This document shows, piece by piece, positions 1-6,256 of a DNA stretch of 10,930 bases (the first letter of the stretch is position 1; the number at the start of each line of letters is the position of its first letter). Source of the DNA: an uncultured Bacilli bacterium (GTDB lineage: Bacteria; Bacillota_I; Bacilli_A; RF39; UBA660). The notes under the pieces were generated by a model. That model saw only the letters and a list, made by a program, of their open reading frames with translations. It ran no database searches and was not told the origin of the DNA. Made by a program: the position numbers and the translations under genes. The DNA is taken from the NCBI GenBank assembly GCA_910586195.1, contig CAJUHO010000038.1, forward strand, positions 1 to 10,930, given 5' to 3'.

Positions 1-1
1 A

Positions 2-1633
2 GAAAGTGATGGTCTAGATAATAAACATAGTATGATAATCAAAAGTGGAGAGAGTAAAGAGATAATAATTACTTTGAAGAATGAAAATGGACGAGACGCA
101 AAGTTTAATTTTTGGTATGAAGTAGTAGATGGTGTCAATGTGAGTTACGATAGTACAAAGGATGAACCCATGGGAGAAGAAGGAGAAGTAATAAGGAATA
201 ATGGAGTAAAAACGTATCGTTTGAAGATAGCAAACAATACAGATAAAGATGAGGTAATGATATTTGGGAGTAATGGAGGACTATATAATAAGGAGTTAGC
301 TTTTCCAAGTGGTAAGAAAATAGTAGAAGGAATCATTCCAGTAGTAGATACAGAAGCTAATATGATAAAAGTAGTATGGAATGAATCTAGTAGTAGTTGG
401 GAAAAGGCAGACAATAATAATTGGTATGATTATGATTTTGGAAAGTGGGCGAATGCTGTCACAGTAACATCTGCAAGTCGAAGTAAATATCAAAGTGCGA
501 CAAGTGGAACAGCAATTCCTATGAGTGATATTGAAACGATGTGGGTGTATATCCCAAGATATTCTTATACGATAGGAAGCGAAGATGGAGAAAATTATTA
601 TGGTAAAAAAGGAGTATATCTAAATAGTACCCCAACTTTGGCATTACCAGGAGAGATAGATGTGAAGTTTATAAAGAAGAGTGAGAAAGAACTAGGAAGT
701 GTCCAATATAAAGTGGCAGAAAAGAGAAGTGGATGGAGAACGCCCGACGCATTTACATTTGGAACAGAGGAACTTTCAGGAATATGGATAGGAAAGTTTG
801 AGACGAGTAGTAGTAATCCTTCTGCTACAAATGGAGGAGGAAATGTAACAACCTTAGATGCCATGATAAAGCCAAATGTTACGAGTTGGAGAGGAATACA
901 GGTTGCAAATATAGCCGAAGTTGGAAGAAATATAACAAAAAGTGGGAATCGCTATGGATTTAGTACGAACAAGTTAGATTCTCATGCCATGAAGAATAGT
1001 GAATGGGCGCTAGTTGCCTATCTTTCCCAAAGTAAGTATGGAAAACTGGGAAATAAGAGTTATATAGGTACTGATAAAGAAATTTATATAAATAAGTCAA
1101 ATGAATATATAACAGGGTGTAGTTATGGAAGTCCTAGTAATGGAAATACGGATTATGGATGTCAATATACATATGAAAAGTCTCCTAAAGGAATGGGAGC
1201 CTCAACGACAGGAACGATATATGGAATTTATGATATGTCAGGAGGTGCTTGGGAGTATATGATGGGAGATTATGCAGCAGGAGGAGAAAAACATTCAGGA
1301 CTGAGTATGACAGCCCATTCAGGATATACAGGACTATTACAGGATGGAACAAAAATAACAGGAAAGGACTTTTTGGAAGATAAGTATTATGATTTTTATA
1401 CAAGTAGTGATCCACTAACAGCATGTAAAGGAAAAGCGTGTATCAGTCAAGCCTTAAATGAGACAGCAGGCTGGTATGGAGATTATAAAAATATAATAAC
1501 AGTACGATATCCGTGGTCCTTGCGTAGCGGTCATTATCGTAATAATGGTCTTGCAGGTGTTTTCTATTATGATGCCGCTATTGGGAATGACTATGGTGAT
1601 GGTTCGTTCCGTCTTGTGTTGAGCGTGATATAG
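2..1633 (+). CDS. Surface protein with C-terminal FGE/SUMF1-like (C-type lectin-like) domain, 5' partial
   Basis: The reading frame is open from base 2, so the gene begins upstream of the window. The first ATG inside it (base 32) has no ribosome binding site, and the codons before it match a paralogue at 1912, so it is not the true start. Numbering from that ATG (533 residues), residues 1-115 are beta-rich and may form an Ig-like sandwich. The rest resembles the formylglycine-generating enzyme/sulfatase-modifying family: GIWIGKFETS near 250-259, a SEWALVAYLSQSKYG segment near 323-337, GIYDMSGGAWEYMMGDY near 398-414, and an ending of the SFRLVLS type. I see no evidence of enzymatic activity; in many bacterial surface proteins this fold serves as a ligand-binding or variable display domain. 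Repeated Ser, Thr, Asn and Gly linkers suit an extracellular protein. The last 39 codons differ in codon choice from the body (see findings). Family assignment is moderately sure; the role is unknown. Confidence 0.75.
   Translation, partial: ESDGLDNKHSMIIKSGESKEIIITLKNENGRDAKFNFWYEVVDGVNVSYDSTKDEPMGEEGEVIRNNGVKTYRLKIANNTDKDEVMIFGSNGGLYNKELAFPSGKKIVEGIIPVVDTEANMIKVVWNESSSSWEKADNNNWYDYDFGKWANAVTVTSASRSKYQSATSGTAIPMSDIETMWVYIPRYSYTIGSEDGENYYGKKGVYLNSTPTLALPGEIDVKFIKKSEKELGSVQYKVAEKRSGWRTPDAFTFGTEELSGIWIGKFETSSSNPSATNGGGNVTTLDAMIKPNVTSWRGIQVANIAEVGRNITKSGNRYGFSTNKLDSHAMKNSEWALVAYLSQSKYGKLGNKSYIGTDKEIYINKSNEYITGCSYGSPSNGNTDYGCQYTYEKSPKGMGASTTGTIYGIYDMSGGAWEYMMGDYAAGGEKHSGLSMTAHSGYTGLLQDGTKITGKDFLEDKYYDFYTSSDPLTACKGKACISQALNETAGWYGDYKNIITVRYPWSLRSGHYRNNGLAGVFYYDAAIGNDYGDGSFRLVLSVI
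1508..1624 (+). other. Candidate variable region: 39-codon C-terminal tail of the FGE-like protein
   Basis: This segment (YPWSLRSGHY to SFRLVLS) aligns without gaps, residue for residue, with the tail of the broken paralogue at 1957-2073. Sixteen of 39 residues are shared (P2, W3, R6, G8, Y10, N12, F19, Y21, G26, D31, S33, F34, L36, V37, L38, S39); most others differ. By hand count it is 53/117 G+C (45%), against 34/117 (29%) for the paralogous tail. Codon style changes: arginine is always CGT here but mostly AGA or CGA in the body, serine is TCC/AGC/TCG with no AGT, and 31 of 39 codons end in T or C. Retroelement-diversified lectin-fold tails show this pattern. An ordinary divergent FGE terminus acquired by recombination is the alternative. 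Confidence 0.4.
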
Positions 1634-1716
1634 TTGCCTCGTTAGAGAATTTAGAAGTTTTAAAAAATATAATAAAATTTTGTACAAAATAAAAAATTCA
1701 TAAAGTATTTAACTTT
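1634..1716. other. Intergenic stretch with a 14-bp palindrome and an 8-bp hairpin
   Basis: This region lies between the FGE-like gene and its broken paralogue. It contains a perfect 14-bp palindrome, ATTTTGTACAAAAT, at 1677-1690. A hairpin with an 8-bp stem follows (1698-1705 with 1713-1720, 7-nt loop). The hairpin has no T-run after it on the plus strand, so it is not an obvious terminator for the upstream gene; its right arm covers the first ATG of the pseudogene at 1717. I cannot assign a function to either element. Confidence 0.35.
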
Positions 1717-2100
1717 ATGATAAGAGAGAGGTTAGAGAATGTTAAGAAGAATAAAATATCAATAGAAGAAATTAAAGAAAAGTAATTATATAGTAATAAT
1801 AGGAATTATCAGTTTATTTTTGATAGTGAGAGGATTTTTCTATGTCTTATTTACAAGCAGTGCAGAAAGGATTCTCTAAATATCATAACGGGGAAAATAG
1901 CAACGACAATGGAAAGTGAAAGTTTGGATAATAATCATAGTATGATACAAAGTGATGCTCCATGGTTTGTACGTGGTGGTATATATTATAATAAATCTAT
2001 TTCTGATATTTTTATTTATGCACCAACCTGTGGTTCCTATATTTTTGATTATTCATTTTGCCTTGTATTAAGTAATCATTATCTAGAATATAGGAGATAA
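1717..2100 (+). pseudogene. Broken, internally deleted paralogue of the FGE-like surface protein
   Basis: Three reading-frame pieces join into one recognisable protein. From ATG 1717 the frame gives a charged N-terminus (MIRERLENVKK onward) ending at a TAA at 1783-1785. One base shifted, it continues as a hydrophobic anchor (NYIVIIGIISLFLIV then FFYVLFTSSAE). After a second shift near 1865-1875 it reads NIITGKIATTMESESLDNNH and stays open to the TAA at 2098-2100. The ESxxLDNxHSMI segment matches the start of the window (31/36 bases identical, 2-37 against 1912-1947). Directly after it come QSD and then the C-terminal tail APWFVRGG onward, so the ~480-residue body present in the neighbour is missing. 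Two single-base losses explain the frameshifts. The ATG at 1909 could begin a 63-residue remnant, but it has no good ribosome binding site. Most likely a decayed copy; service as a silent tail donor is possible. Confidence 0.7.
1957..2073 (+). repeat. Second copy of the 39-codon tail, diverged
   Basis: APWFVRGGIYY to SFCLVLS is collinear with 1508-1624 and has the same length. Identity is concentrated at structural positions (PW, R, G, Y, F, G, SF, LVLS) and is lost in between. Codons at shared residues are AT-ending (CCA, TCA, GTA, TTA, AGT) where the other copy has CCG, TCG, GTG, TTG, AGC, so the two tails have had different base-composition histories. It ends with a nine-residue extension (NHYLEYRR plus stop) absent from the upstream gene. 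Confidence 0.6.
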
Positions 2101-2186
2101 TAGATAAAATGGAATGAAACAATAGGTATATAAAAAAATTTTATTTCATATATTTATAGTGACTATAGATATAAGGAGGAAATGTC

Positions 2187-2447
2187 ATGGAAACACTTAA
2201 AGTTTCGTCAAAATCAAATCCTAATAGTGTTGCTGGTGCATTGGCTAACGTTTTTAGAGAAAAGGGCAGTGTAGAAATTCAAGCAGTGGGAGCAGGCGCA
2301 CTAAATCAGGCAATTAAAGCAATCGCTATCGCAAGAGGCTTTGTTGCTCCTTCTGGAAAAAATTTGGTTTGTATCCCAGCATTTACTGATATTGCTATTG
2401 ACGGAGAAGAACGAACCGCAATAAAACTTATTATAGAAGCAAAATAA
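2187..2447 (+). CDS. spoVS: Stage V sporulation protein S (SpoVS)
   Basis: This 86-residue protein has the near-invariant SpoVS sequence: METLKVSSKSNPNSVAGALA at the N-terminus, EIQAVGAGALNQAIKAIAIA centrally, and FTDIAIDGEERTAIKLIIEA at the end. The length is the family's usual 86. SpoVS has an Alba-like fold and is thought to act as a small nucleic-acid-binding or regulatory protein. In Bacillus subtilis it is needed at a late stage of sporulation, but homologues also occur in bacteria not known to sporulate, so its presence alone does not prove spore formation. The start is fixed by an ideal AAGGAGGA at 2173-2180, six bases before ATG. It is a single-gene unit: a pseudogene lies upstream and a strong terminator starts 20 bases after the stop. 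The rny/ymdB neighbours known from Bacillus are not here. Confidence 0.96.
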   Translation: METLKVSSKSNPNSVAGALANVFREKGSVEIQAVGAGALNQAIKAIAIARGFVAPSGKNLVCIPAFTDIAIDGEERTAIKLIIEAK

Positions 2448-2467
2448 TAAAAGAGAAAATCGATTAT

Positions 2468-2518
2468 AATACCTTTAAGGTTCAGGCTAAATAAAAAGAA
2501 TCTAAGAGGTATTTTTTT
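2468..2518 (+). terminator. Intrinsic terminator of spoVS
   Basis: The outer stem pairs AATACCTTT (2468-2476) with AGAGGTATT (2505-2513), with one G-U pair. After an A-A mismatch the inner stem pairs AGGTTC (2478-2483) with GAATCT (2498-2503), also with one G-U. The loop is 14 nt, and a run of seven T at 2512-2518 ends the structure. Confidence 0.8.
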
Positions 2519-2823
2519 ATGTGAAAAAATAAAAAGTGGACTTCGGAATAATAAACATGTTATATCAAGAGATGAAACAAAAAGCTATTGGAATTAAGAG
2601 TATAACAAAAGAATACTAGGGAAAGATAATCGTGGTAAAAAGAAATATCAATTAGAAATGGAAGATATATATTAAAAAAATCCTATGTTTTTCTGATGGA
2701 AATCCGTTCTCAGCAAAACAAATAGAAAAATGCATTCGTAAAGAACGAACGTATTCAAAAGGGCTTAGGATACTTATCATCTGTGTAATATTCTCTTTCC
2801 CTTTTATTTTTTATAAACTCTTT
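2519..2823. other. 305-bp gap with no convincing gene; short frames look like decayed coding sequence
   Basis: No frame here has both a start with a ribosome binding site and a useful length. Three short plus-strand stretches in different frames look protein-like. About 20 codons run from a GTG near 2538 to a TAG near 2620. A frame ending GKDNRGKKKYQLEMEDIY then stops near 2675. A start-less frame from about 2690 (FSDGNPFSAKQIEKCIRKER and a hydrophobic stretch) runs into the 3' end of the opposite-strand gene. I do not recognise a family; they may be remnants of a frameshifted gene or chance. Confidence 0.3.
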
Positions 2824-3837
2824 TTAATCTTCTGGAATTATAATATTTTTGTATTGAGAATTCTTACTAGAAGAGTCTCTTTTTTTATTTGTTGTAGCAT
2901 TACATGAAAATAATAATTCAGATAGTCCCTTTCGACTATGGGTTTTAGATATTTCCTTGTCTGTTAGATTAAAATAAGTATAAGATATTGGATTTGTATC
3001 ATTCCAAGTTAAATCAACATTATAGCAGCCATCTGATAGATTTACTATATTCCAAGCATGTTCACCATTAGAATAACCAGTTACATAAAAAGTTGGAATT
3101 TCAAGATTTGTCATAATATATTGAAATGCTCTAGCATATCCAGCACACACTGTTTCTCCATATACTAATGCACTATAAGCGCTTTGACTTAGTGGAGCGT
3201 CTAGGCTATAGTTTGCATATTGAATAATAGTATCATGAACATATTTTTCTTTTTCATAGTCTGAGTTTAGAGTACTTGCTTTTTTTATAATCTTATTAGC
3301 ACGCTCATTGAAAACTTCCTTAGCTTGTTCTATATTATTTGCCGTATCATTAAACTCTAATATAATTTGTACAATACTCCCATTTGCCTTATATTTATAA
3401 GAGTAGATAGTATTAAGCCAAAATAGTTCAGGATGATCATTATAGACAGCCTCTACAGTTCTTGCTACCTCTTCTTTAGAAACACTAATAACAGGAACAA
3501 AAGTCTTATTCATACTATTAACATTAGCAAAAACTTGTCTGTAAAGTGTTTTTTCATTAATAGTCAACATTTCATAATAAGGATAATAAATTTTATTAAA
3601 ACTATAGCGACTTCCTGTGATATTAGAATCTTCTAATGAAGCTGCCTCATCTTCTTTTACTAAATAACCATTAGCAATAATTTTTTGTAAATCATCTGTT
3701 TTATTTTTGGCAACAGTAAGCGTTGTGTCTAATAATTCTTCAAAAACAGGTTTTAGAGTATCGTAATTTGTGGTAACGTATATGCCCAGAAACATTAAAA
3801 TACTGAAAGACAACAGATATTTCATTAATTTTCTCAT
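2824..3837 (-). CDS. Secreted or membrane-anchored transglutaminase-like (papain-fold) protein
   Basis: The 337-residue protein starts with a basic, hydrophobic segment (residues 1-22, MRKLMKYLLSFSILMFLGIY) that fits an uncleaved anchor or signal peptide, so the rest should lie outside the cytoplasm. The C-terminal third carries a transglutaminase-like domain with a complete catalytic triad: Cys231 in GETVCAGYARAF, His260 in GEHAWNIV, and Asp275 in YNVDLTWND. Bacterial members are cysteine hydrolases or transferases acting on peptides or proteins, often at the cell surface; the substrate cannot be read from the sequence. Residues 80-200 look mostly helical, and the last ~25 residues are polar and probably disordered. 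The start is supported by AAGGAGGGTG on the minus strand (3854-3845). It is transcribed away from the NUDIX gene. I see no clear terminator after its stop. Family assignment is confident; function is open. Confidence 0.88.
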   Translation of the reverse strand: MRKLMKYLLSFSILMFLGIYVTTNYDTLKPVFEELLDTTLTVAKNKTDDLQKIIANGYLVKEDEAASLEDSNITGSRYSFNKIYYPYYEMLTINEKTLYRQVFANVNSMNKTFVPVISVSKEEVARTVEAVYNDHPELFWLNTIYSYKYKANGSIVQIILEFNDTANNIEQAKEVFNERANKIIKKASTLNSDYEKEKYVHDTIIQYANYSLDAPLSQSAYSALVYGETVCAGYARAFQYIMTNLEIPTFYVTGYSNGEHAWNIVNLSDGCYNVDLTWNDTNPISYTYFNLTDKEISKTHSRKGLSELLFSCNATTNKKRDSSSKNSQYKNIIIPED

Positions 3838-3897
3838 ACATTATCACCCTCCTTTTTAGTATGCCACAGATTTCTTAAAAGATAATTTAAAGTATTA

Positions 3898-3930
3898 TTG
3901 ATATTTTATGAGAAAATAGTATGATATAAT
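3898..3930 (+). promoter_or_regulatory. Probable sigma-A promoter of the NUDIX gene
   Basis: TTGATA at 3898-3903 is followed after 16 bp by TATGAT at 3920-3925, with an overlapping perfect TATAAT at 3925-3930. It lies in the 140-bp divergent gap, about 50 bp upstream of the NUDIX start. I found no equally good promoter for the leftward gene in the same gap. Confidence 0.5.
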
Positions 3931-3977
3931 GTATAAATAAATAATATAATAAGAAAAATGATCAGGAGAAATACATT

Positions 3978-4487
3978 ATGCAGGAACTTATTTATAATAA
4001 TTTTGATTTACAGGAAGAACAAATAGACGATACTATTATTAGAACAAAGGCTTTAATGATTAATTCAAAAAATGAACTTTTATTAGGATATTCATATAAA
4101 ACATATCAGTTTCCAGGAGGACATCTAAAAGAAGGTGAAACTATTTTTCAATGTCTGCAAAGAGAAATAAAAGAAGAAACAGGGATTTCTATAAAGAATA
4201 ATTTGTCACCCTTTTTAAAACGTATTGAATACCATCAAAATTATTTAAATAGTAATAAAAATTGTAAAATAATTAATTACTATTATTTAATATATACAGA
4301 TGAATCTCCTAAGAAAGAGGCAAGAAAGTTAGATGAGCAGGAAAAAAGAGGGAATTTTACATTATTATACACTCCACTTGAAAAAGTCGATTCCCTTCTT
4401 TTAAAAAGCATACATGATAATCAAGTTAATCCTATTATTACAAGCGAAATGCTAGATGTATTACAGCATTATCGTGAATATATTTAA
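3978..4487 (+). CDS. NUDIX hydrolase
   Basis: This 169-residue protein contains an exact Nudix box at residues 48-70 (GHLKEGE, seven residues, then REIKEETGI), matching GX5EX7REUXEEXGU. The glutamates of REIKEE would bind the catalytic divalent metal. NUDIX enzymes cleave nucleoside diphosphates linked to another group, such as oxidised dNTPs, nucleotide sugars, ADP-ribose or Ap4A. Substrate is set outside the box and cannot be assigned here; the box is preceded by the usual FPGG (residues 45-48). An AGGAG at 3964-3968 with a nine-base spacer supports the start. It stands alone: a divergent gene lies upstream, and the next gene has its own -10 box 30 bases after the stop. A housecleaning role in the cytoplasm is the default inference. 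Confidence 0.93.
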   Translation: MQELIYNNFDLQEEQIDDTIIRTKALMINSKNELLLGYSYKTYQFPGGHLKEGETIFQCLQREIKEETGISIKNNLSPFLKRIEYHQNYLNSNKNCKIINYYYLIYTDESPKKEARKLDEQEKRGNFTLLYTPLEKVDSLLLKSIHDNQVNPIITSEMLDVLQHYREYI

Positions 4488-4494
4488 AAAAATG

Positions 4495-4542
4495 ATGAAA
4501 TATTGAAAAAAACTAGTATAATAAGAGGTATGGGATTTCCCA
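4495..4542 (+). promoter_or_regulatory. Probable -10 box and small inverted repeat upstream of the thioredoxin-like gene
   Basis: TATAAT at 4517-4522 is a consensus -10 box; the best -35 candidate, ATGAAA at 4495-4500 (16-bp spacer), is weak. Just after the expected transcription start lies TGGGA-TT-TCCCA (4531-4542), an inverted repeat that could be an operator or a small 5' hairpin. The promoter call is moderate; the operator call is speculative. Confidence 0.35.
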
Positions 4543-4560
4543 AAAGAAAAGAGGTATAAA

Positions 4561-5193
4561 ATGAAAAAATTATTTGTGAAATTAGTAACTATAATAACAG
4601 CCGTTTTTATGATTTTACCAATGACCGTAATGGCAGAAGAAGATTTAAAGGGAAATGCAATGTCGATTCAGGAAGCTTGTGCTGAGGAAGCAATTGCCTT
4701 TGATCATAGTGATTATAAAAATAATCAAGAAGGAAAAGTAAACATTTATTTGTTTCGTGGAAATGGATGTTCACATTGCCATGAATTTTTAGAGTATTTA
4801 GAAAGTATTATTGATGATTATGGAAAATATTTTAATGTAATTACTTATGAGGTTTGGTCTAACGGGGATAACGGAACATTAATGGAAAAGGCGGCCGAAA
4901 AACTTGGGACGGAAGTGACTGGAGTACCATTTATCATTATTGGTAAACAGACTTTTCCTGGTTATGCATCTAGTATGAATGAACAAATTGAATCTTTAAT
5001 CAAAGAAGAATATGAAAAAGAAGATCGCTATGATGTAATGAAGGAGCTTGGAGTAGATACCACAGTTAGTAATAGTGTAGTAGAAAATAATGCCAAAGAT
5101 TCTTCTACGTCTGACATCATTATTTTAGTAATTAGTGTATTGATTATTGGTGGAGTTGTTGTTCTTGTTGTTATGGCACGTAAGCAAAATTAA
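4561..5193 (+). CDS. Exported, C-terminally membrane-anchored thioredoxin-like protein
   Basis: The 210-residue protein has a signal peptide (basic MKKLFVK, hydrophobic core 8-22, likely cleavage after VMA near residue 25). Its thioredoxin-fold core starts at about residue 58. The active site is CSHC (Cys70-Ser-His-Cys73) in RGNGCSHCHEF, and the cis-proline is Pro123 in GVPFIIIG. A linker of about 35 charged or polar residues leads to a transmembrane helix (185-205) ending in ARKQN. The redox domain should therefore face the outside, tethered to the membrane. The CxxC with a His at the third position resembles DsbA- and glutaredoxin-type sites more than thioredoxin CGPC. It may reduce, oxidise or shuffle disulfides of surface proteins, but the partner is unknown. 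The ribosome binding site (AGAGG at 4550-4554) is modest. A monocistronic unit with its own terminator. Confidence 0.88.
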   Translation: MKKLFVKLVTIITAVFMILPMTVMAEEDLKGNAMSIQEACAEEAIAFDHSDYKNNQEGKVNIYLFRGNGCSHCHEFLEYLESIIDDYGKYFNVITYEVWSNGDNGTLMEKAAEKLGTEVTGVPFIIIGKQTFPGYASSMNEQIESLIKEEYEKEDRYDVMKELGVDTTVSNSVVENNAKDSSTSDIIILVISVLIIGGVVVLVVMARKQN

Positions 5194-5221
5194 GAGTTTT
5201 TATTAAAGCTCTTTTATTTTT
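5192..5221 (+). terminator. Intrinsic terminator overlapping the stop codon of the thioredoxin-like gene
   Basis: AAGAGTTTT (5192-5200) pairs with AAAGCTCTT (5205-5213), nine pairs including one G-U, with a 4-nt TATT loop. It is followed by TTATTTTT. The left arm starts inside the TAA stop. Confidence 0.75.
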
Positions 5222-5240
5222 GGCAAAAAAAATTAAGAAA

Positions 5241-5286
5241 TTGTCAGAAGTTTTCTACTCTGATATTTTAAAAATTATGATATAAT
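5241..5286 (+). promoter_or_regulatory. Probable promoter of the AAA+ ATPase / membrane protein unit
   Basis: TTGTCA at 5241-5246 is followed after 17 bp by TATTTT at 5264-5269. A consensus TATAAT also lies at 5281-5286, but the bases around its expected -35 position are poor and it would leave a very short leader. One of the two probably serves the unit. I saw no CtsR-type heptad repeat or full CIRCE here. Confidence 0.4.
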
Positions 5287-5305
5287 AATATAAGGAGGCA
5301 ACAAT

Positions 5306-6256
5306 ATGAATGAAGAATTTAATATCAAGAAAAAACGGATTAGTATTTTAAAAACTTATGGAGAAAATTTTACAGAAAAAAAATATATTACGAATCCAGC
5401 TATTGGTAGAGATGAACAAATTAAGCAGTTGGTTTTAACGCTTTTGACTCCTGATAAATCTGCCATTTTAACAGGAAAACCTGGAGTAGGAAAAACAGCA
5501 ATTGTGGAGGGGCTTGCTTATCGAATTTTAATTGGAAATATTCCTAATGCCCTAAAGGATTATACGATTATTAAGGTAAACACTTCAGCACTTTTAGGTG
5601 TTGACCCCATAACAGGCGAGAGTAGAATCCAAATTTTATTGGATGAGGTAAAATCATATAGCAATTTAATTTTATTTATTGATGAGATTCATACGTTGAT
5701 GGGTTCTAAAGGTGAATCGCTAGATTTTGCTAATATGTTTAAGCCAGGTCTCGATAGAGGAGATATTAAAGTAATTGGTGCTACTACTACAGAAGAGTAT
5801 GAAAGATATATTTTAAGAGATAAGGCCTTTGTACGGCGTTTTCAACAGGTAGAGGTGAAAGAACCAACAGCAGAAGAGACTGTATCTATTCTTTTGGGAA
5901 CACTTCCGAAAATCGAAAAAAGAACAGGTGCCAAAATGTTATATAGTCCATTTATTCAACAAAGAATTATGGCATTTATTACTGATATCACAAGTGAGTA
6001 TCGAAGAGTATATGAAATTGGTTCCAGATATCCTGATATTGCTTTAACAATTGTACAACAGGCGTTTTCCTATGCCATTTTTGATAATCGAAATGAAGTA
6101 AATATTATAGATTTTAAAAAGGCAATTATGAATTCCAAAAATATTTATCAGGATGTAATCGATAAGGAAATACCACGATTTGATCAATTATTTCAAGATG
6201 AAATAGAACAAACAACCATAATAGAAAAAAATGAGGATTTTGATTACTATGAATAA
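5306..6256 (+). CDS. Stand-alone Clp-type AAA+ ATPase (single NBD1-like module)
   Basis: This 316-residue protein is one AAA+ module of the ClpA/ClpB/ClpC first-domain type. It has an NPAIGRDEQI lead-in (residues 30-39), Walker A GKPGVGKT (57-64), and Walker B LILFIDEIHTL (121-131, Asp126 and Glu127). Sensor 1 is GATTTEEY (158-165), and an arginine-finger region FVRRF (175-179) follows. The C-terminal ~130 residues match the helical lid and the ISxRYLPD-like segment (here GSRYPDIA). The N-terminal repeat domain, the middle domain, the whole second ATPase domain and its ClpP-binding loop are absent; full-length relatives have 700-850 residues. It therefore probably remodels a substrate without feeding ClpP. 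AAGGAGG at 5292-5298 fixes the start. Its end overlaps the next gene, a membrane protein, suggesting a joint role. The family is certain; the substrate is unknown. Confidence 0.88.
   Translation: MNEEFNIKKKRISILKTYGENFTEKKYITNPAIGRDEQIKQLVLTLLTPDKSAILTGKPGVGKTAIVEGLAYRILIGNIPNALKDYTIIKVNTSALLGVDPITGESRIQILLDEVKSYSNLILFIDEIHTLMGSKGESLDFANMFKPGLDRGDIKVIGATTTEEYERYILRDKAFVRRFQQVEVKEPTAEETVSILLGTLPKIEKRTGAKMLYSPFIQQRIMAFITDITSEYRRVYEIGSRYPDIALTIVQQAFSYAIFDNRNEVNIIDFKKAIMNSKNIYQDVIDKEIPRFDQLFQDEIEQTTIIEKNEDFDYYE

Noticed and set aside
32..34. ATG 32 as the real start of the FGE-like gene
   Set aside because: There is no ribosome binding site, and the upstream codons in the same frame match the paralogue's ESxxLDNxH segment, so the gene continues to the left of the window.
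1677..1720. Terminator for the FGE-like gene
   Set aside because: The palindrome and hairpin are AT-rich and no T-run follows on the plus strand.
1909..2100. Independent 63-residue gene
   Set aside because: The frame extends upstream of the ATG with homologous codons (NIITGKIATT), and the anchor pieces in other frames show it is part of a frameshifted, deleted paralogue. It has no ribosome binding site of its own.
2690..2930. Plus-strand open frame overlapping the transglutaminase gene
   Set aside because: It has no start codon or ribosome binding site and runs antisense through the end of a well-supported gene. Kept only as a possible fossil up to 2823.
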